This document shows positions 8,230 to 18,403 of a DNA stretch of 64,000 bases, one piece after another. Below the pieces are notes generated by a model that was not told the DNA's origin, did not search any database, and was given only the letters and a program-made list of their open reading frames with translations. Origin of the DNA: Enterocloster alcoholdehydrogenati (lineage in GTDB: Bacteria; Bacillota; Clostridia; Lachnospirales; Lachnospiraceae); contig NZ_BLTJ01000007.1 in assembly GCF_013282095.1 (NCBI RefSeq), forward strand, positions 1-64,000. The letters are read 5' to 3'. Within the stretch, counting starts at the first letter, position 1. Each line of letters begins with the position of its first letter. A program made the translations under genes and the position numbers.

Positions 8230-8258
8230 ATTATATTCTATTTTCCTTTGATTTACAA
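8230..8258 (-). promoter_or_regulatory. tuf: Internal promoter of tuf
   Basis: On the minus strand TTGTAA (8253-8258), a 17-base spacer and TATAAT (8230-8235) lie in the fusA-tuf gap, about 65 bases before the tuf start codon. Confidence 0.6.
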
Positions 8259-8365
8259 GCCTTTTTTCGTTTTTTAGGGGGTAGTCTGCGCGTCCCGTTT
8301 AAGACAGGAAACGCAAACCCCGCTGCGCCGGCCGGGCGCAATGAAAACCGCATACGCAATTTTCT

Positions 8366-10483
8366 TTATTTCTTATGATCAGCAAGAACCTTCTCCTGAA
8401 CATTCTTCGGAACCTGCTCATACTTCTCAAAGAACATAGAGTAGTTGCCGCGTCCCTGCGTTCTGGAACGAAGGTCTGTAGAGTATCCGAACATCTCGGA
8501 CAGCGGAACGTAAGCCTTAACCATCTTACCGCCGCCGATATCTTCCATACCCTCGATGCGTCCACGGCGTGAGTTGATATCACCAATAACATCACCCATG
8601 TACTCCTCAGGCATGGTAACCTCTACCTTCATAATCGGCTCAAGCAGAACCGGGTTGCCCTTGTGCATAGCATCCTTGAATGCCATGGATCCGGCGATAT
8701 GGAATGCCATCTCGGAGGAGTCAACCTCGTGGTAGGAACCATCGTATACATCTGCGCAAACGCCCAGTACAGGGAATCCGCCCAGGATACCGGTCTTTGC
8801 AGCCTCTTCGATACCTTCTCCAACTGCCGGGATGTACTCCTTAGGAATAGCACCGCCAACAACGGAAGAAGTAAACTTGAAGGTCTCCTCTGCATTTGCA
8901 TCCATTGGTGTGAAGTGAACCTTACAGTGACCGTACTGTCCACGACCACCGGACTGCTTCGCGTACTTGCTGTCAACGTCAACAGCCTTTGTGAAGGTCT
9001 CCTTATAAGCAACCTGAGGAGCGCCTACGTTAGCCTCTACGTTGAACTCACGCAGCAGACGGTCTACGATGATATCCAGATGAAGCTCGCCCATACCGGA
9101 AATGATGGTCTGGCCTGTTTCTTCGTCTGTGCGGACACGGAAGGTAGGATCCTCCTCCGCCAGCTTTACAAGAGCATCGCCCATCTTGTCCTGGCTTGCC
9201 TTGGTCTTTGGCTCGATCGCGATATCGATAACAGGCTCCGGGAACTCCATGGACTCCAGGATAACCGGATGCTGCTCATCACAGATGGTATCGCCGGTCG
9301 TTGTGGTCTTGAAACCAACAGCAGCAGCAATATCACCGGAATATACGCGGTCTAACTCGTGTCTCTTATTTGCGTGCATCTGAAGGATACGTCCAACACG
9401 CTCCTTCTTGCCCTTTGTTGCATTCAGTACATAAGAACCGGAGCCCAGAGTACCAGAATACACACGGAAGTATGCCAGCTTACCAACGAATGGGTCAGTC
9501 ATGATCTTGAATGCAAGAGCTGCAAAAGGCTCTTCATCAGAAGAATGACGCTCGATCTCGTTGCCGTCCAGGTCAACGCCCTTGATTGCGGGGATGTCTA
9601 ATGGAGATGGCATAAATTCAATGATAGCATCCAGAAGTTTCTGAACACCCTTGTTTCTGTAAGCAGTACCGCAGCATACAGGAACAGCTGTACACTGACA
9701 GGTTGCCTTTCTTAATACCTTCTTCAGCTCATCGTTGGAAGGCTCCTCGCCCTCAAGATACTGCATCATCAGGTCATCGTCCAGCTCGCAGATCTTCTCT
9801 ACCAGCTCGGTACGGTATAATTCCGCATCATCCTGCATATCTTCAGGAATGTCTACGATAGAGATATCATCGCCCTTATCATCATTGTAGATGTAGGCCT
9901 TCATCTCAAACAGGTCAATGATTCCCTTGAAATCATCTTCCTTGCCGATAGGCAGCTGAATGCAGATCGCATTCTTGCCCAGACGGCTCTTAATCTGCTC
10001 TACAGCACCGTAGAAGTTTGCACCCAGGATGTCCATCTTGTTAATGAATGCCATACGGGGTACGTTGTAGGTGTCAGCCTGACGCCATACGTTCTCGGAC
10101 TGTGGCTCAACGCCGCCCTTTGCACAGAACACGCCAACAGCGCCATCCAGTACACGCAGGGAACGCTCAACCTCAACTGTGAAGTCTACGTGTCCTGGCG
10201 TATCGATGATGTTGATACGATGCTCTGCCGCACCTGGCTTCGGCTTGCAGTTTTCCTGCAGAGTCCAGTGGCAGGTAGTAGCAGCGGAAGTAATGGTAAT
10301 ACCTCTCTCCTGCTCCTGGGCCATCCAGTCCATGGTAGCAGTACCCTCATGGGTATCACCGATCTTATAGTTTACACCAGTATAATACAGAATACGCTCT
10401 GTCGTAGTGGTCTTACCAGCATCGATATGAGCCATAATTCCGATATTTCTGGTTCTCTCCAACGGATATTCTCTTCCAGCCAA
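8366..10483 (-). CDS. fusA: Elongation factor G
   Basis: EF-G of 705 residues, the translocation GTPase. G1 AHIDAGKT, G3 DTPGHVDF and G4 NKMD are present, followed by domains II to V with GMGELHLDI and the C-terminal SRTQGRG region. The start codon is TTG at 10483, eight bases after AAGGAGG. The encoded start [16 protein letters not shown] aligns with other EF-G N termini, so TTG is the real start although the protein is highly expressed. It lies 43 bases after rpsG and is followed by the separately promoted tuf. Confidence 0.98.
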   Translation of the reverse strand: MAGREYPLERTRNIGIMAHIDAGKTTTTERILYYTGVNYKIGDTHEGTATMDWMAQEQERGITITSAATTCHWTLQENCKPKPGAAEHRINIIDTPGHVDFTVEVERSLRVLDGAVGVFCAKGGVEPQSENVWRQADTYNVPRMAFINKMDILGANFYGAVEQIKSRLGKNAICIQLPIGKEDDFKGIIDLFEMKAYIYNDDKGDDISIVDIPEDMQDDAELYRTELVEKICELDDDLMMQYLEGEEPSNDELKKVLRKATCQCTAVPVCCGTAYRNKGVQKLLDAIIEFMPSPLDIPAIKGVDLDGNEIERHSSDEEPFAALAFKIMTDPFVGKLAYFRVYSGTLGSGSYVLNATKGKKERVGRILQMHANKRHELDRVYSGDIAAAVGFKTTTTGDTICDEQHPVILESMEFPEPVIDIAIEPKTKASQDKMGDALVKLAEEDPTFRVRTDEETGQTIISGMGELHLDIIVDRLLREFNVEANVGAPQVAYKETFTKAVDVDSKYAKQSGGRGQYGHCKVHFTPMDANAEETFKFTSSVVGGAIPKEYIPAVGEGIEEAAKTGILGGFPVLGVCADVYDGSYHEVDSSEMAFHIAGSMAFKDAMHKGNPVLLEPIMKVEVTMPEEYMGDVIGDINSRRGRIEGMEDIGGGKMVKAYVPLSEMFGYSTDLRSRTQGRGNYSMFFEKYEQVPKNVQEKVLADHKK

Positions 10484-10526
10484 GGGATTTTCCTCCTTAA
10501 TTTATCGAGCAAAGCCGATGTGCAGC

Positions 10527-11229
<703 letters not shown>

Positions 11230-11649
11230 TTACTTCTTATCTTTTGGTCTCTTAGCGCCGTACTTGGAACGAGCCTGCTTTCTGTTTGCTACGCCTGCTG
11301 TATCCAGTGTACCTCTGACAATGTGGTATCTGGTACCTGGCAGGTCCTTAACTCTTCCTCCACGGATCAGAACAACGCTGTGCTCCTGAAGGTTGTGTCC
11401 CTCTCCTGGGATATAGCTTGTTACTTCGATACCATTAGAAAGACGTACTCTGGCGATCTTTCTGAGTGCAGAGTTAGGTTTCTTAGGGGTAGCAGTCTTA
11501 ACAGCGGTGCATACGCCGCGCTTCTGTGGTGCGGATACGTCTGTTGCTCTCTTCTGTAAAGAGTTGTAACCCTTCTGCAGAGCTGGTGCAGTAGACTTCT
11601 TTGCGCTGGTCTGTCTTCCCTTTCTAACTAACTGGTTAAATGTTGGCAT
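11230..11649 (-). CDS. rpsL: 30S ribosomal protein S12
   Basis: S12 of 139 residues, the decoding-centre protein. The sequence [12 protein letters not shown], the [11 protein letters not shown] loop and [10 protein letters not shown] match the family. The lysines changed in streptomycin-resistant mutants appear wild type. CAGGAGGTG precedes the ATG at 11649; the frame is open further upstream without S12 similarity. It is the first gene of the rpsL-rpsG-fusA-tuf unit and has its own strong promoter, because the upstream rpoC is cut off by two genes on the other strand. Confidence 0.98.
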   Translation of the reverse strand: MPTFNQLVRKGRQTSAKKSTAPALQKGYNSLQKRATDVSAPQKRGVCTAVKTATPKKPNSALRKIARVRLSNGIEVTSYIPGEGHNLQEHSVVLIRGGRVKDLPGTRYHIVRGTLDTAGVANRKQARSKYGAKRPKDKK

Positions 11650-11738
11650 CCTTTTCACCTCCTGTGATATTGACTGTTGGTTGCTGTGTCTTTCAGCTTT
11701 TGTGCACCAAAACATAAGTGTTCTGAACACACTTTTTC

Positions 11739-11766
11739 ATTATAACATAAGGCCCAAATCTGTCAA
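11739..11766 (-). promoter_or_regulatory. Promoter of the rpsL operon
   Basis: On the minus strand TTGACA (11761-11766), a 16-base spacer and TATAAT (11739-11744) lie about 90 bases before rpsL. The remainder of the 11650-11991 gap is AT-rich with no gene. On the plus strand it has a TATAAT at 11881-11886 without a good -35, and a CTGCC/GGCAG hairpin (11910-11935) that may be the 5' end of the next gene's transcript. Confidence 0.8.
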
Positions 11767-11991
11767 GTATTTTTTTAGTGGGCGGCAAATAGCCGGAAAT
11801 TCCATATTTTTTTATCATGTGTGATTCTTAAGTTTTTTTTATTTTTTGAAACTTTTATGTCATTTTGTCCGTCCAATGTATATAATATGTACGATCTGCA
11901 GATAAGAGTCTGCCCTTATGCGGCCCGTATGGCAGCTTTGAGGGGTACTCATCTTACTGCAGATACCACGATCAGATAGGACGGATTTTCT

Positions 11992-13410
11992 ATGGTATTC
12001 AGCAGCTTTGACTTTTTATTCCGGTTCCTGCCGGTATTTTTGTTTCTTTATTTTATATGTCCAGAAAGACAGCGTAATCTCTGTCTCTTTGTCGGAAGCC
12101 TCGTATTCTACTTTTATGGCTCCAGACAATTGCCCCTTTATTTTTGGCTTCTTCTCCTTTCCATGGCGGTCAATTTCTTTATCGGCCGCAGAATTGGAAG
12201 AAAATGGAACGGGCCGGAACGGGCCGTCTGGCTGACAATCGGCATTATCTATAACCTGCTGTGGCTGATGAGTTTTAAATACAGCGCCTTTTTTGCAGAA
12301 AATACGAATGCGCTTCTGACATATGTGGGGCTGTCTGTGCAGCTGCCCGTACTGCGCCCTGCACTCCCCCTGGGGATCAGTTTTTATACCTTCCAGGCAA
12401 TTGCATATCTGGCGGATGTATATCGGAAGAAGATCCGCAGCGAAAGTTCTCTTCTGCGCTTTGGCACCTGGTTTACCATGTTCACCCAGGTAACCTCCGG
12501 CCCTATCACCCGGTATCAGGAGGTACGTCCCCAGCTTCTTGGCCGAAAGCTATCCCTGGATCGGCTTGAAACGGGACTTCGTGAATTTACGATTGGCCTA
12601 AGCCTTAAGGTTCTTCTTGCCAATCAGCTTGGAGGACTTTGGAATCAGGTAAACGCCATTGGTTATGAGAGTATTTCCACTCCTCTGGCGTGGATGGGAA
12701 TCATCGCTTTCAGTCTGCAGCTTTATTTTGATTTTTACGGCTATTCCCTCATGGCCCAGGGCCTTGGATGGATCCTTGGTTTCCAGATTCCCAGAAACTT
12801 TGCACATCCTTATCAGTCCCTGTCTATGACGGAATTCTGGCGGCGTTGGCATATGACTCTCGGAAAATGGTTTAAGGATTATATATATATTCCTCTGGGC
12901 GGCAATCGCAGGGGAACTTTCATAATGGTGCGCAATCTTCTGGCTGTCTGGTTGCTGACCGGGTTCTGGCATGGAGCAGACTGGAATTTTCTCCTGTGGG
13001 GGCTGCTGCTTTTTGTGCTTATCTCTCTTGAAAAGCTGGGACTGGGAACTCTCTTAAACCGTTTTCCGGCTTTGGGGCATATATATATGGCCTTCGTAAT
13101 TCCCTTAAACTGGCTGGTATTTGCCATAAGCCAGCCAGCTCAGATCCTGATCTACCTACAGCGGCTTTTTCCATTTTTCAACGCACCGGGAGCCTATACA
13201 TGGTTTGCAGGAGATTATCTGAAATACGGACAGATTTACGGCCTGTCCCTTATTGCGGGTCTGATTTTTGTGACAGATCTGCCAAGACGGATCTATAACC
13301 GCTACAGAACTACCTTTGTTACGGCCCTTGGGCTGGTCGTTCTGTTTTGGATCTGTATATACTGCATTAAAATGGGAATGGATGACCCATTCTTATACTT
13401 CCGATTCTAA
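11992..13410 (+). CDS. MBOAT family O-acyltransferase (AlgI/DltB-like)
   Basis: A polytopic membrane protein of 472 residues in the membrane-bound O-acyltransferase family, close in style to AlgI. Conserved blocks are LPLGISFYTFQAIAYLADVY, the SGPITRYQEV turn, FWRRWHMTLGKWFKDYIYIPLGGN and TGFWHGADWNF, whose His is the expected catalytic residue. Such proteins pass acyl, usually acetyl, groups across the membrane to a partner that modifies an extracellular polysaccharide. The following SGNH protein is the likely partner. The ribosome site is weak (AGGACGG). The pair lies antiparallel between rpoC and rpsL. The acceptor glycan is unknown. Confidence 0.9.
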   Translation: MVFSSFDFLFRFLPVFLFLYFICPERQRNLCLFVGSLVFYFYGSRQLPLYFWLLLLSMAVNFFIGRRIGRKWNGPERAVWLTIGIIYNLLWLMSFKYSAFFAENTNALLTYVGLSVQLPVLRPALPLGISFYTFQAIAYLADVYRKKIRSESSLLRFGTWFTMFTQVTSGPITRYQEVRPQLLGRKLSLDRLETGLREFTIGLSLKVLLANQLGGLWNQVNAIGYESISTPLAWMGIIAFSLQLYFDFYGYSLMAQGLGWILGFQIPRNFAHPYQSLSMTEFWRRWHMTLGKWFKDYIYIPLGGNRRGTFIMVRNLLAVWLLTGFWHGADWNFLLWGLLLFVLISLEKLGLGTLLNRFPALGHIYMAFVIPLNWLVFAISQPAQILIYLQRLFPFFNAPGAYTWFAGDYLKYGQIYGLSLIAGLIFVTDLPRRIYNRYRTTFVTALGLVVLFWICIYCIKMGMDDPFLYFRF

Positions 13411-13430
13411 TGATTTAGAAAGTGACTTTT

Positions 13431-14405
13431 ATGATGAAAAAATATTGGTATACTATGATTCTGGCAGGAAGTCTGATCGCCGTTAAAGGCGGAACTCTTA
13501 TTTCTCAAGGGGCCGGACTGGAAAACCTTTTAAATCAAAACGGAAAGCCGGAGCTGCTTTCTGAAGCCGAACCTGCAGCCATTGCATCCCCCCTCTCCTC
13601 TTCTGCTGAAAACGACGCCGGAAATGAAGGAGACAGCCAGTTTTCCATCCCCCGTCTCCCCGGCCAGTCAACCGATTCTGACCAGGAAACAGTTTTCAGT
13701 GAGTCTTCCTCTTCTGATCTCGAAACACCGGAAGAAGAAACTGGGGCACAGGACAGAACAGAAGTGCCTGCAGATGACCCTGTGAGCGGAGCCGCCACCA
13801 GCACTTCACCGGCTGAAACCGTTTCCGAAACTCCGTCTGCACCCATTGATTTTAGTTCTACCCTCTTTATTGGAGATTCGCGTACTGAGGGCTTAAAGGA
13901 ATACGGCGGTTTAAATGAGGCGGAATTTTTTGCCAATTCCGGTATGAGTACCTTTAACCTTCTCTCTGCCAGTCTGACCTTAAAGGATGGCAGCAAAAAG
14001 ACTCTGGAAGAACTGCTGTCTGAGCGAAGCTATGAACGGATCTATCTCATGCTTGGTATCAATGAACTGGGATATCCCTCATCTACTGTAATCAGGCAAT
14101 ATTCCGCTATTGTGGATCGGATTCAGGCCCTCCAGCCAAATGCACGTCTGGTACTAGAAGCCAATCTGCACGTAACAAAGAAAAAATCTGATTCTGACCC
14201 CACGTACGGAAACGGGAAACTCAACGCATTAAACAACGCTATTTATCAGATCGCTGTGGACAAAGGCTGTGGTTACGTAGATGTAAATGGGCTTTTTGAT
14301 GACGGACAGGGGAATCTGGATTCTAAATATTCGGTAGACAACGCTCACATTATGGGAAAATACTACACCATCTGGGCTCAGTGGCTTCGAACACAGCACG
14401 TTTGA
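13431..14405 (+). CDS. Membrane-anchored SGNH/GDSL hydrolase (putative acetyltransferase partner)
   Basis: About 324 residues: an N-terminal signal anchor, a low-complexity Ser/Glu/Pro-rich linker to about residue 140, and an SGNH domain. Block I is LFIGDSRTEG (nucleophile Ser in GDSR), block III is LGINELGY, and block V is VDNAH with the catalytic Asp-His pair. This matches extracytoplasmic partners of MBOAT proteins that O-acetylate or deacetylate cell-surface glycans. It starts 20 bases after the MBOAT stop and is certainly in the same operon. The start is uncertain: tandem ATGs at 13431 and 13434, or a GTG at 13422, with a weak ribosome site. It ends before a strong bidirectional terminator shared with rpoC. 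Confidence 0.85.
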   Translation: MMKKYWYTMILAGSLIAVKGGTLISQGAGLENLLNQNGKPELLSEAEPAAIASPLSSSAENDAGNEGDSQFSIPRLPGQSTDSDQETVFSESSSSDLETPEEETGAQDRTEVPADDPVSGAATSTSPAETVSETPSAPIDFSSTLFIGDSRTEGLKEYGGLNEAEFFANSGMSTFNLLSASLTLKDGSKKTLEELLSERSYERIYLMLGINELGYPSSTVIRQYSAIVDRIQALQPNARLVLEANLHVTKKKSDSDPTYGNGKLNALNNAIYQIAVDKGCGYVDVNGLFDDGQGNLDSKYSVDNAHIMGKYYTIWAQWLRTQHV

Positions 14406-14446
14406 TTCAAAATACATTCTACCACAATATGTATATTTGCTGATGC

Positions 14447-14492
14447 AAAAACCCCGGCAGGCCGAACCATTCCGACCTGCCGGGGTTTTTTA
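14447..14492. terminator. Bidirectional terminator between the SGNH gene and rpoC
   Basis: CCCCGGCAGG (14452-14461) pairs with CCTGCCGGGG (14476-14485), flanked by an A run on the left and a T run on the right. It serves both convergent units. Confidence 0.92.
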
Positions 14493-14526
14493 TATCCGGT
14501 TTTAAGCATAAAACCAAATTTTTATT

Positions 14527-17500
14527 TTATTCATCTGTATCCTCAGAATCAGTTTCCGCCTCTGAATCTGCAGCCTCGTCCTCTTCTGCGGTTTCATCCA
14601 TATCAAGGACTTCTTCTGCTACATTTTCCTCGGTCAGTCTGTTATCCTCAGCTTCCGCTCCGTCCTCATCCTCAGAGAGAAGAATCTCGTCCTCAGCTTC
14701 TGCTGCAAACGCATCATCTGTATCCAGCTTTACGGTTCTGTAGCGTTTCATACCAGTACCAGCCGGAATCGGCTTACCAATAATAACATTTTCCTTAAGA
14801 CCGATCAGGTGATCTACCTTACCGTTAATCGCAGCTTCAGTCAGAACCTTCGTAGTCTCCTGGAAGGATGCAGCTGACAGGAAGGAGTCAGTTGCAAGAG
14901 ATGCCTTGGTAATACCAAGCATAACCTGCTTGCCCTCTGCCGGACGCTTGCCCTCTGCAATCAGCTGTTCATTCATCTCATTGAAGTCCAGAACATCCAT
15001 AGATACGCCCGGCAGCACATCACTGTCGCCGCTTTCCTCGATACGGATCTTCTTTAACATCTGGTGAACGATCATCTCAACGTGCTTATCGTTGATTTCT
15101 ACACCCTGGAGGCGGTATACACGCTGTACTTCCTGGATCATATAATCCTGTACCGCGCGGACGCCCTTGATCTTTAAGATATCGTGAGGATTTACGCTAC
15201 CTTCGGTCAGCTCGTCGCCAGCCTCAAGCACCTGACCGTCCATAACCTTGATTCTGGATCCATAAGGAATCAGATAGGTCTTGGAATTGCCGGTTTCATT
15301 GTCAGTTACCGTAATCTCACGCTTCTTCTTTGTATCCTTGATGCTTACCACGCCGCCAAACTCAGTGATGATAGCAAGACCCTTCGGCTTACGGGCCTCG
15401 AAAAGCTCCTCTACTCGAGGAAGACCCTGTGTGATATCGCCGCCGGCAACGCCGCCCGTATGGAAGGTACGCATGGTCAGCTGTGTACCAGGCTCACCGA
15501 TAGACTGTGCTGCGATGATGCCGACTGCCTCGCCTACCTGTACAGGCTGTCCTGTGGCCATGTTGGCTCCGTAGCACTTAGCGCATACACCGATATGAGA
15601 CTTACAGCTTAAGACAGTACGGATCTTCACGGACTTGCGTCCCTGCTTTTCAAGCACCTTCATAACTGCTGCAGCACGCTTTGGTGTACACATATGGTTG
15701 GCCTTCATCACTACCTCTCCCGTATCGGGATCGATAATGTCCTCGGCAATATAACGGCCTGTAATTCTCTCCTGAAGATCCTCGATCACTTCGTTTCCGT
15801 CTGTAAACGCCTTGATCTCCATAAATGGAATATCTCTGCCCTCACAGCAATCTACCTCACGGATGATCAGATCCTGTGAAACGTCTACCAGTCGTCTGGT
15901 CAGATAACCAGAGTCGGCTGTACGAAGAGCCGTATCGGACAGACCCTTACGTGCTCCATGGGCGGAAATGAAGTACTCCAGTACGTCAAGACCTTCACGG
16001 AAGTTGGATTTGATAGGAAGTTCGATGGTATGACCAGTGGTATCTGCCATCAGTCCTCGCATACCTGCCAGCTGCTTGATCTGCTTGTCAGATCCTCGCG
16101 CACCGGAATCCGCCATCATATAGATGTTGTTGTACTTATCAAGTCCGGTCAGCAAATCGTGGGTCAGCTGATCATCCGTGGTCTTCCAGGTTTCGATAAC
16201 CTCTTTATAGCGCTCCTCCTCAGTGATAAGACCGCGGCGGTAGTTCTTTGCAATGTGATCTACAGTTGCCTGAGCATCAGCAATCAGCTGCGGCTTGCTT
16301 GCAGGCACAGTCATATCGGAAATTGATACAGTCATGGCTGCCTTCGTAGAAAACCTGTAGCCGATGGCCTTGATATCATCCAGTGTAACGGCTGTCTGGG
16401 TAGCGCCGTGTACGTTGATAACCTTCTCAAGGATCTGCTTTAGCTGCTTCTTGGCTACCAGGAAGTCAACCTCCATCTTCAGCTCATTTTCTGGAATGGA
16501 ACGGTCTACAAAACCGAGATCCTGAGGAATGATCTCATTGAAAATGAGACGGCCAATGGTAGACTCGATCACACCTGTCTTAACAACGCCGTTTGGAAGA
16601 GTCTTTGTGACCCTTACCTTCACTCTGGAATGGAGAGTTGCTTCCTGGTTTTCATACGCCAGGATTGCTTCATTTACACTCTTAAAGACCATTCCCTCAC
16701 CCTTTGCGCCGGGACGCTCCTGAGTCAGATAATAGATGCCCAGAACCATATCCTGAGACGGAACAGCCACAGGACCGCCGTCAGAAGGCTTAAGCAGGTT
16801 GTTAGGACTTAAGAGCAGGAAACGGCATTCCGCCTGAGCCTCTACGGACAGAGGCAGATGAACCGCCATCTGGTCACCGTCGAAGTCGGCGTTGAACGCG
16901 GTACAAACAAGAGGATGAAGCTTGATGGCCTTACCTTCTACCAGGATCGGCTCGAAGGCCTGAATACCCAGTCTGTGCAGCGTAGGAGCACGGTTTAACA
17001 TAACCGGATGCTCTTTAATTACATCCTCCAGTACATCCCAAACTTCCGTCTGGAGTTTCTCTACCATCTTCTTTGCGTTCTTGATATTGTGAGCGGTACC
17101 GTTGGATACAAGCTCTTTCATAACGAAAGGCTTAAACAGCTCGATTGCCATTTCCTTCGGCAGACCGCACTGATAAATCTTTAATTCAGGCCCCACGACA
17201 ATAACGGAACGTCCAGAGTAGTCTACTCGCTTACCTAACAGATTCTGACGGAAACGTCCCTGCTTACCCTTTAACATATCGGAAAGGGACTTAAGCGCAC
17301 GGTTTCCGGGTCCTGTTACCGGACGGCCCCGGCGGCCATTGTCAATAAGGGCATCTACCGCCTCCTGAAGCATACGCTTTTCATTGCGGACGATGATGTC
17401 CGGAGCGCCCAGCTCCAGCAGTCTTGCAAGACGGTTATTGCGGTTGATAATTCTTCTGTAGAGATCATTTAAGTCAGAAGTCGCAAAACGTCCGCCGTCC

Positions 17501-18384
17501 AGCTGTACCATAGGACGGATATCCGGCGGGATCACGGGAATCACGTCCATGATCATCCACTCAGGACGGTTTCCGGAGTTTAAAAATGCTTCTACTACTT
17601 CCAGGCGCTTGATTACCCTTGCGCGTTTCTGTCCCGTAGCGTCTACCAGCTGCTTTCTTAAATCAGCGGAATCCTTCTCAAGATCAATGGACATAAGGAG
17701 CTCCTGGATCGCCTCAGCGCCCATTCCCACACGGAAAGCGGTGGAACCGCCATACTTTTCTACTTCCTCACGGTACTCCTTCTCGGAAAGCACCTGCTTG
17801 TACTGAAGGCTGGTCACGCCGGGATCCAGTACAACGTAGGATGCAAAGTAGAGCACCTTTTCCAGTGTTCTTGGGGAGATATCAAGGATCAGGCCCATAC
17901 GGCTGGGAATACCCTTGAAGTACCAGATATGGGAAACAGGAGCAGCAAGCTCGATGCGTCCCATACGCTCTCTTCTTACACTGGCCTTTGTAACCTCAAC
18001 GCCGCATCGGTCACAGATCACGCCTTTATAGCGGATCTTCTTGTACTTGCCGCAGTGGCACTCCCAGTCCTTGCTGGGTCCGAAGATCCTCTCGCAGAAC
18101 AGGCCATCCTTCTCTGGCTTTAAGGTTCTATAGTTGATGGTCTCCGGCTTCTTTACAACGCCGTGCTCCCACCACTCTCTCCACTCTTTGGAGGGAGCGC
18201 CTGAAGGCTCAGGCATACGGTTGCGCATAGCGCCCTGCTCCCACCATTCTTTCCACTGCTCACTGGGCTTGTCGGCAGGTTCAGGGGTCCTGTGGGTCCA
18301 GGATCTAATCTTTTCAGGGGAAGCCAGACCAATCTTAATGGCATCAAATGTCATTGGATGATAAGTTTCATTTGTTTCCGGCAT
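14527..18384 (-). CDS. rpoC: RNA polymerase subunit beta'
   Basis: Beta' subunit of 1285 residues with the zinc-binding cysteines 109/111/124/127, the catalytic motif [10 protein letters not shown], the bridge-helix/trigger-loop regions, and the second Zn site [11 protein letters not shown]. Two oddities are seen. Residues 30-74 form an insertion between IRSW and [12 protein letters not shown], where other RpoC have only SFGE or SYGE; it is built of two 24-residue repeats. The C terminus carries an acidic tail of about 60 residues. The start ATG at 18384 is preceded by AGAAGGGAG, 19 bases after the rpoB stop. The rpoBC unit ends at the bidirectional terminator. Confidence 0.98.
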   Translation of the reverse strand: MPETNETYHPMTFDAIKIGLASPEKIRSWTHRTPEPADKPSEQWKEWWEQGAMRNRMPEPSGAPSKEWREWWEHGVVKKPETINYRTLKPEKDGLFCERIFGPSKDWECHCGKYKKIRYKGVICDRCGVEVTKASVRRERMGRIELAAPVSHIWYFKGIPSRMGLILDISPRTLEKVLYFASYVVLDPGVTSLQYKQVLSEKEYREEVEKYGGSTAFRVGMGAEAIQELLMSIDLEKDSADLRKQLVDATGQKRARVIKRLEVVEAFLNSGNRPEWMIMDVIPVIPPDIRPMVQLDGGRFATSDLNDLYRRIINRNNRLARLLELGAPDIIVRNEKRMLQEAVDALIDNGRRGRPVTGPGNRALKSLSDMLKGKQGRFRQNLLGKRVDYSGRSVIVVGPELKIYQCGLPKEMAIELFKPFVMKELVSNGTAHNIKNAKKMVEKLQTEVWDVLEDVIKEHPVMLNRAPTLHRLGIQAFEPILVEGKAIKLHPLVCTAFNADFDGDQMAVHLPLSVEAQAECRFLLLSPNNLLKPSDGGPVAVPSQDMVLGIYYLTQERPGAKGEGMVFKSVNEAILAYENQEATLHSRVKVRVTKTLPNGVVKTGVIESTIGRLIFNEIIPQDLGFVDRSIPENELKMEVDFLVAKKQLKQILEKVINVHGATQTAVTLDDIKAIGYRFSTKAAMTVSISDMTVPASKPQLIADAQATVDHIAKNYRRGLITEEERYKEVIETWKTTDDQLTHDLLTGLDKYNNIYMMADSGARGSDKQIKQLAGMRGLMADTTGHTIELPIKSNFREGLDVLEYFISAHGARKGLSDTALRTADSGYLTRRLVDVSQDLIIREVDCCEGRDIPFMEIKAFTDGNEVIEDLQERITGRYIAEDIIDPDTGEVVMKANHMCTPKRAAAVMKVLEKQGRKSVKIRTVLSCKSHIGVCAKCYGANMATGQPVQVGEAVGIIAAQSIGEPGTQLTMRTFHTGGVAGGDITQGLPRVEELFEARKPKGLAIITEFGGVVSIKDTKKKREITVTDNETGNSKTYLIPYGSRIKVMDGQVLEAGDELTEGSVNPHDILKIKGVRAVQDYMIQEVQRVYRLQGVEINDKHVEMIVHQMLKKIRIEESGDSDVLPGVSMDVLDFNEMNEQLIAEGKRPAEGKQVMLGITKASLATDSFLSAASFQETTKVLTEAAINGKVDHLIGLKENVIIGKPIPAGTGMKRYRTVKLDTDDAFAAEAEDEILLSEDEDGAEAEDNRLTEENVAEEVLDMDETAEEDEAADSEAETDSEDTDE
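18163..18297 (-). repeat. rpoC: Two-copy 24-residue (72-bp period) repeat insertion in rpoC
   Basis: Codons 30-74 of rpoC encode two aligned units sharing PEP, a Ser-rich turn, W-x-E-W-W-E and a Gly ([14 protein letters not shown] and [14 protein letters not shown]). The DNA block TGCTCCCACCA recurs at 18164 and 18236, 72 bases apart. The second copy runs directly into the conserved [10 protein letters not shown] segment. Confidence 0.85.
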
Positions 18385-18403
18385 GAGCTCTTACTCCCTT
18401 CTA

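Noticed and set aside
18163-18297. The 72-bp repeat as a CRISPR-like or mobile element.
   Set aside because: Only two copies, in frame inside rpoC, with coding-type substitutions. It is a protein repeat.
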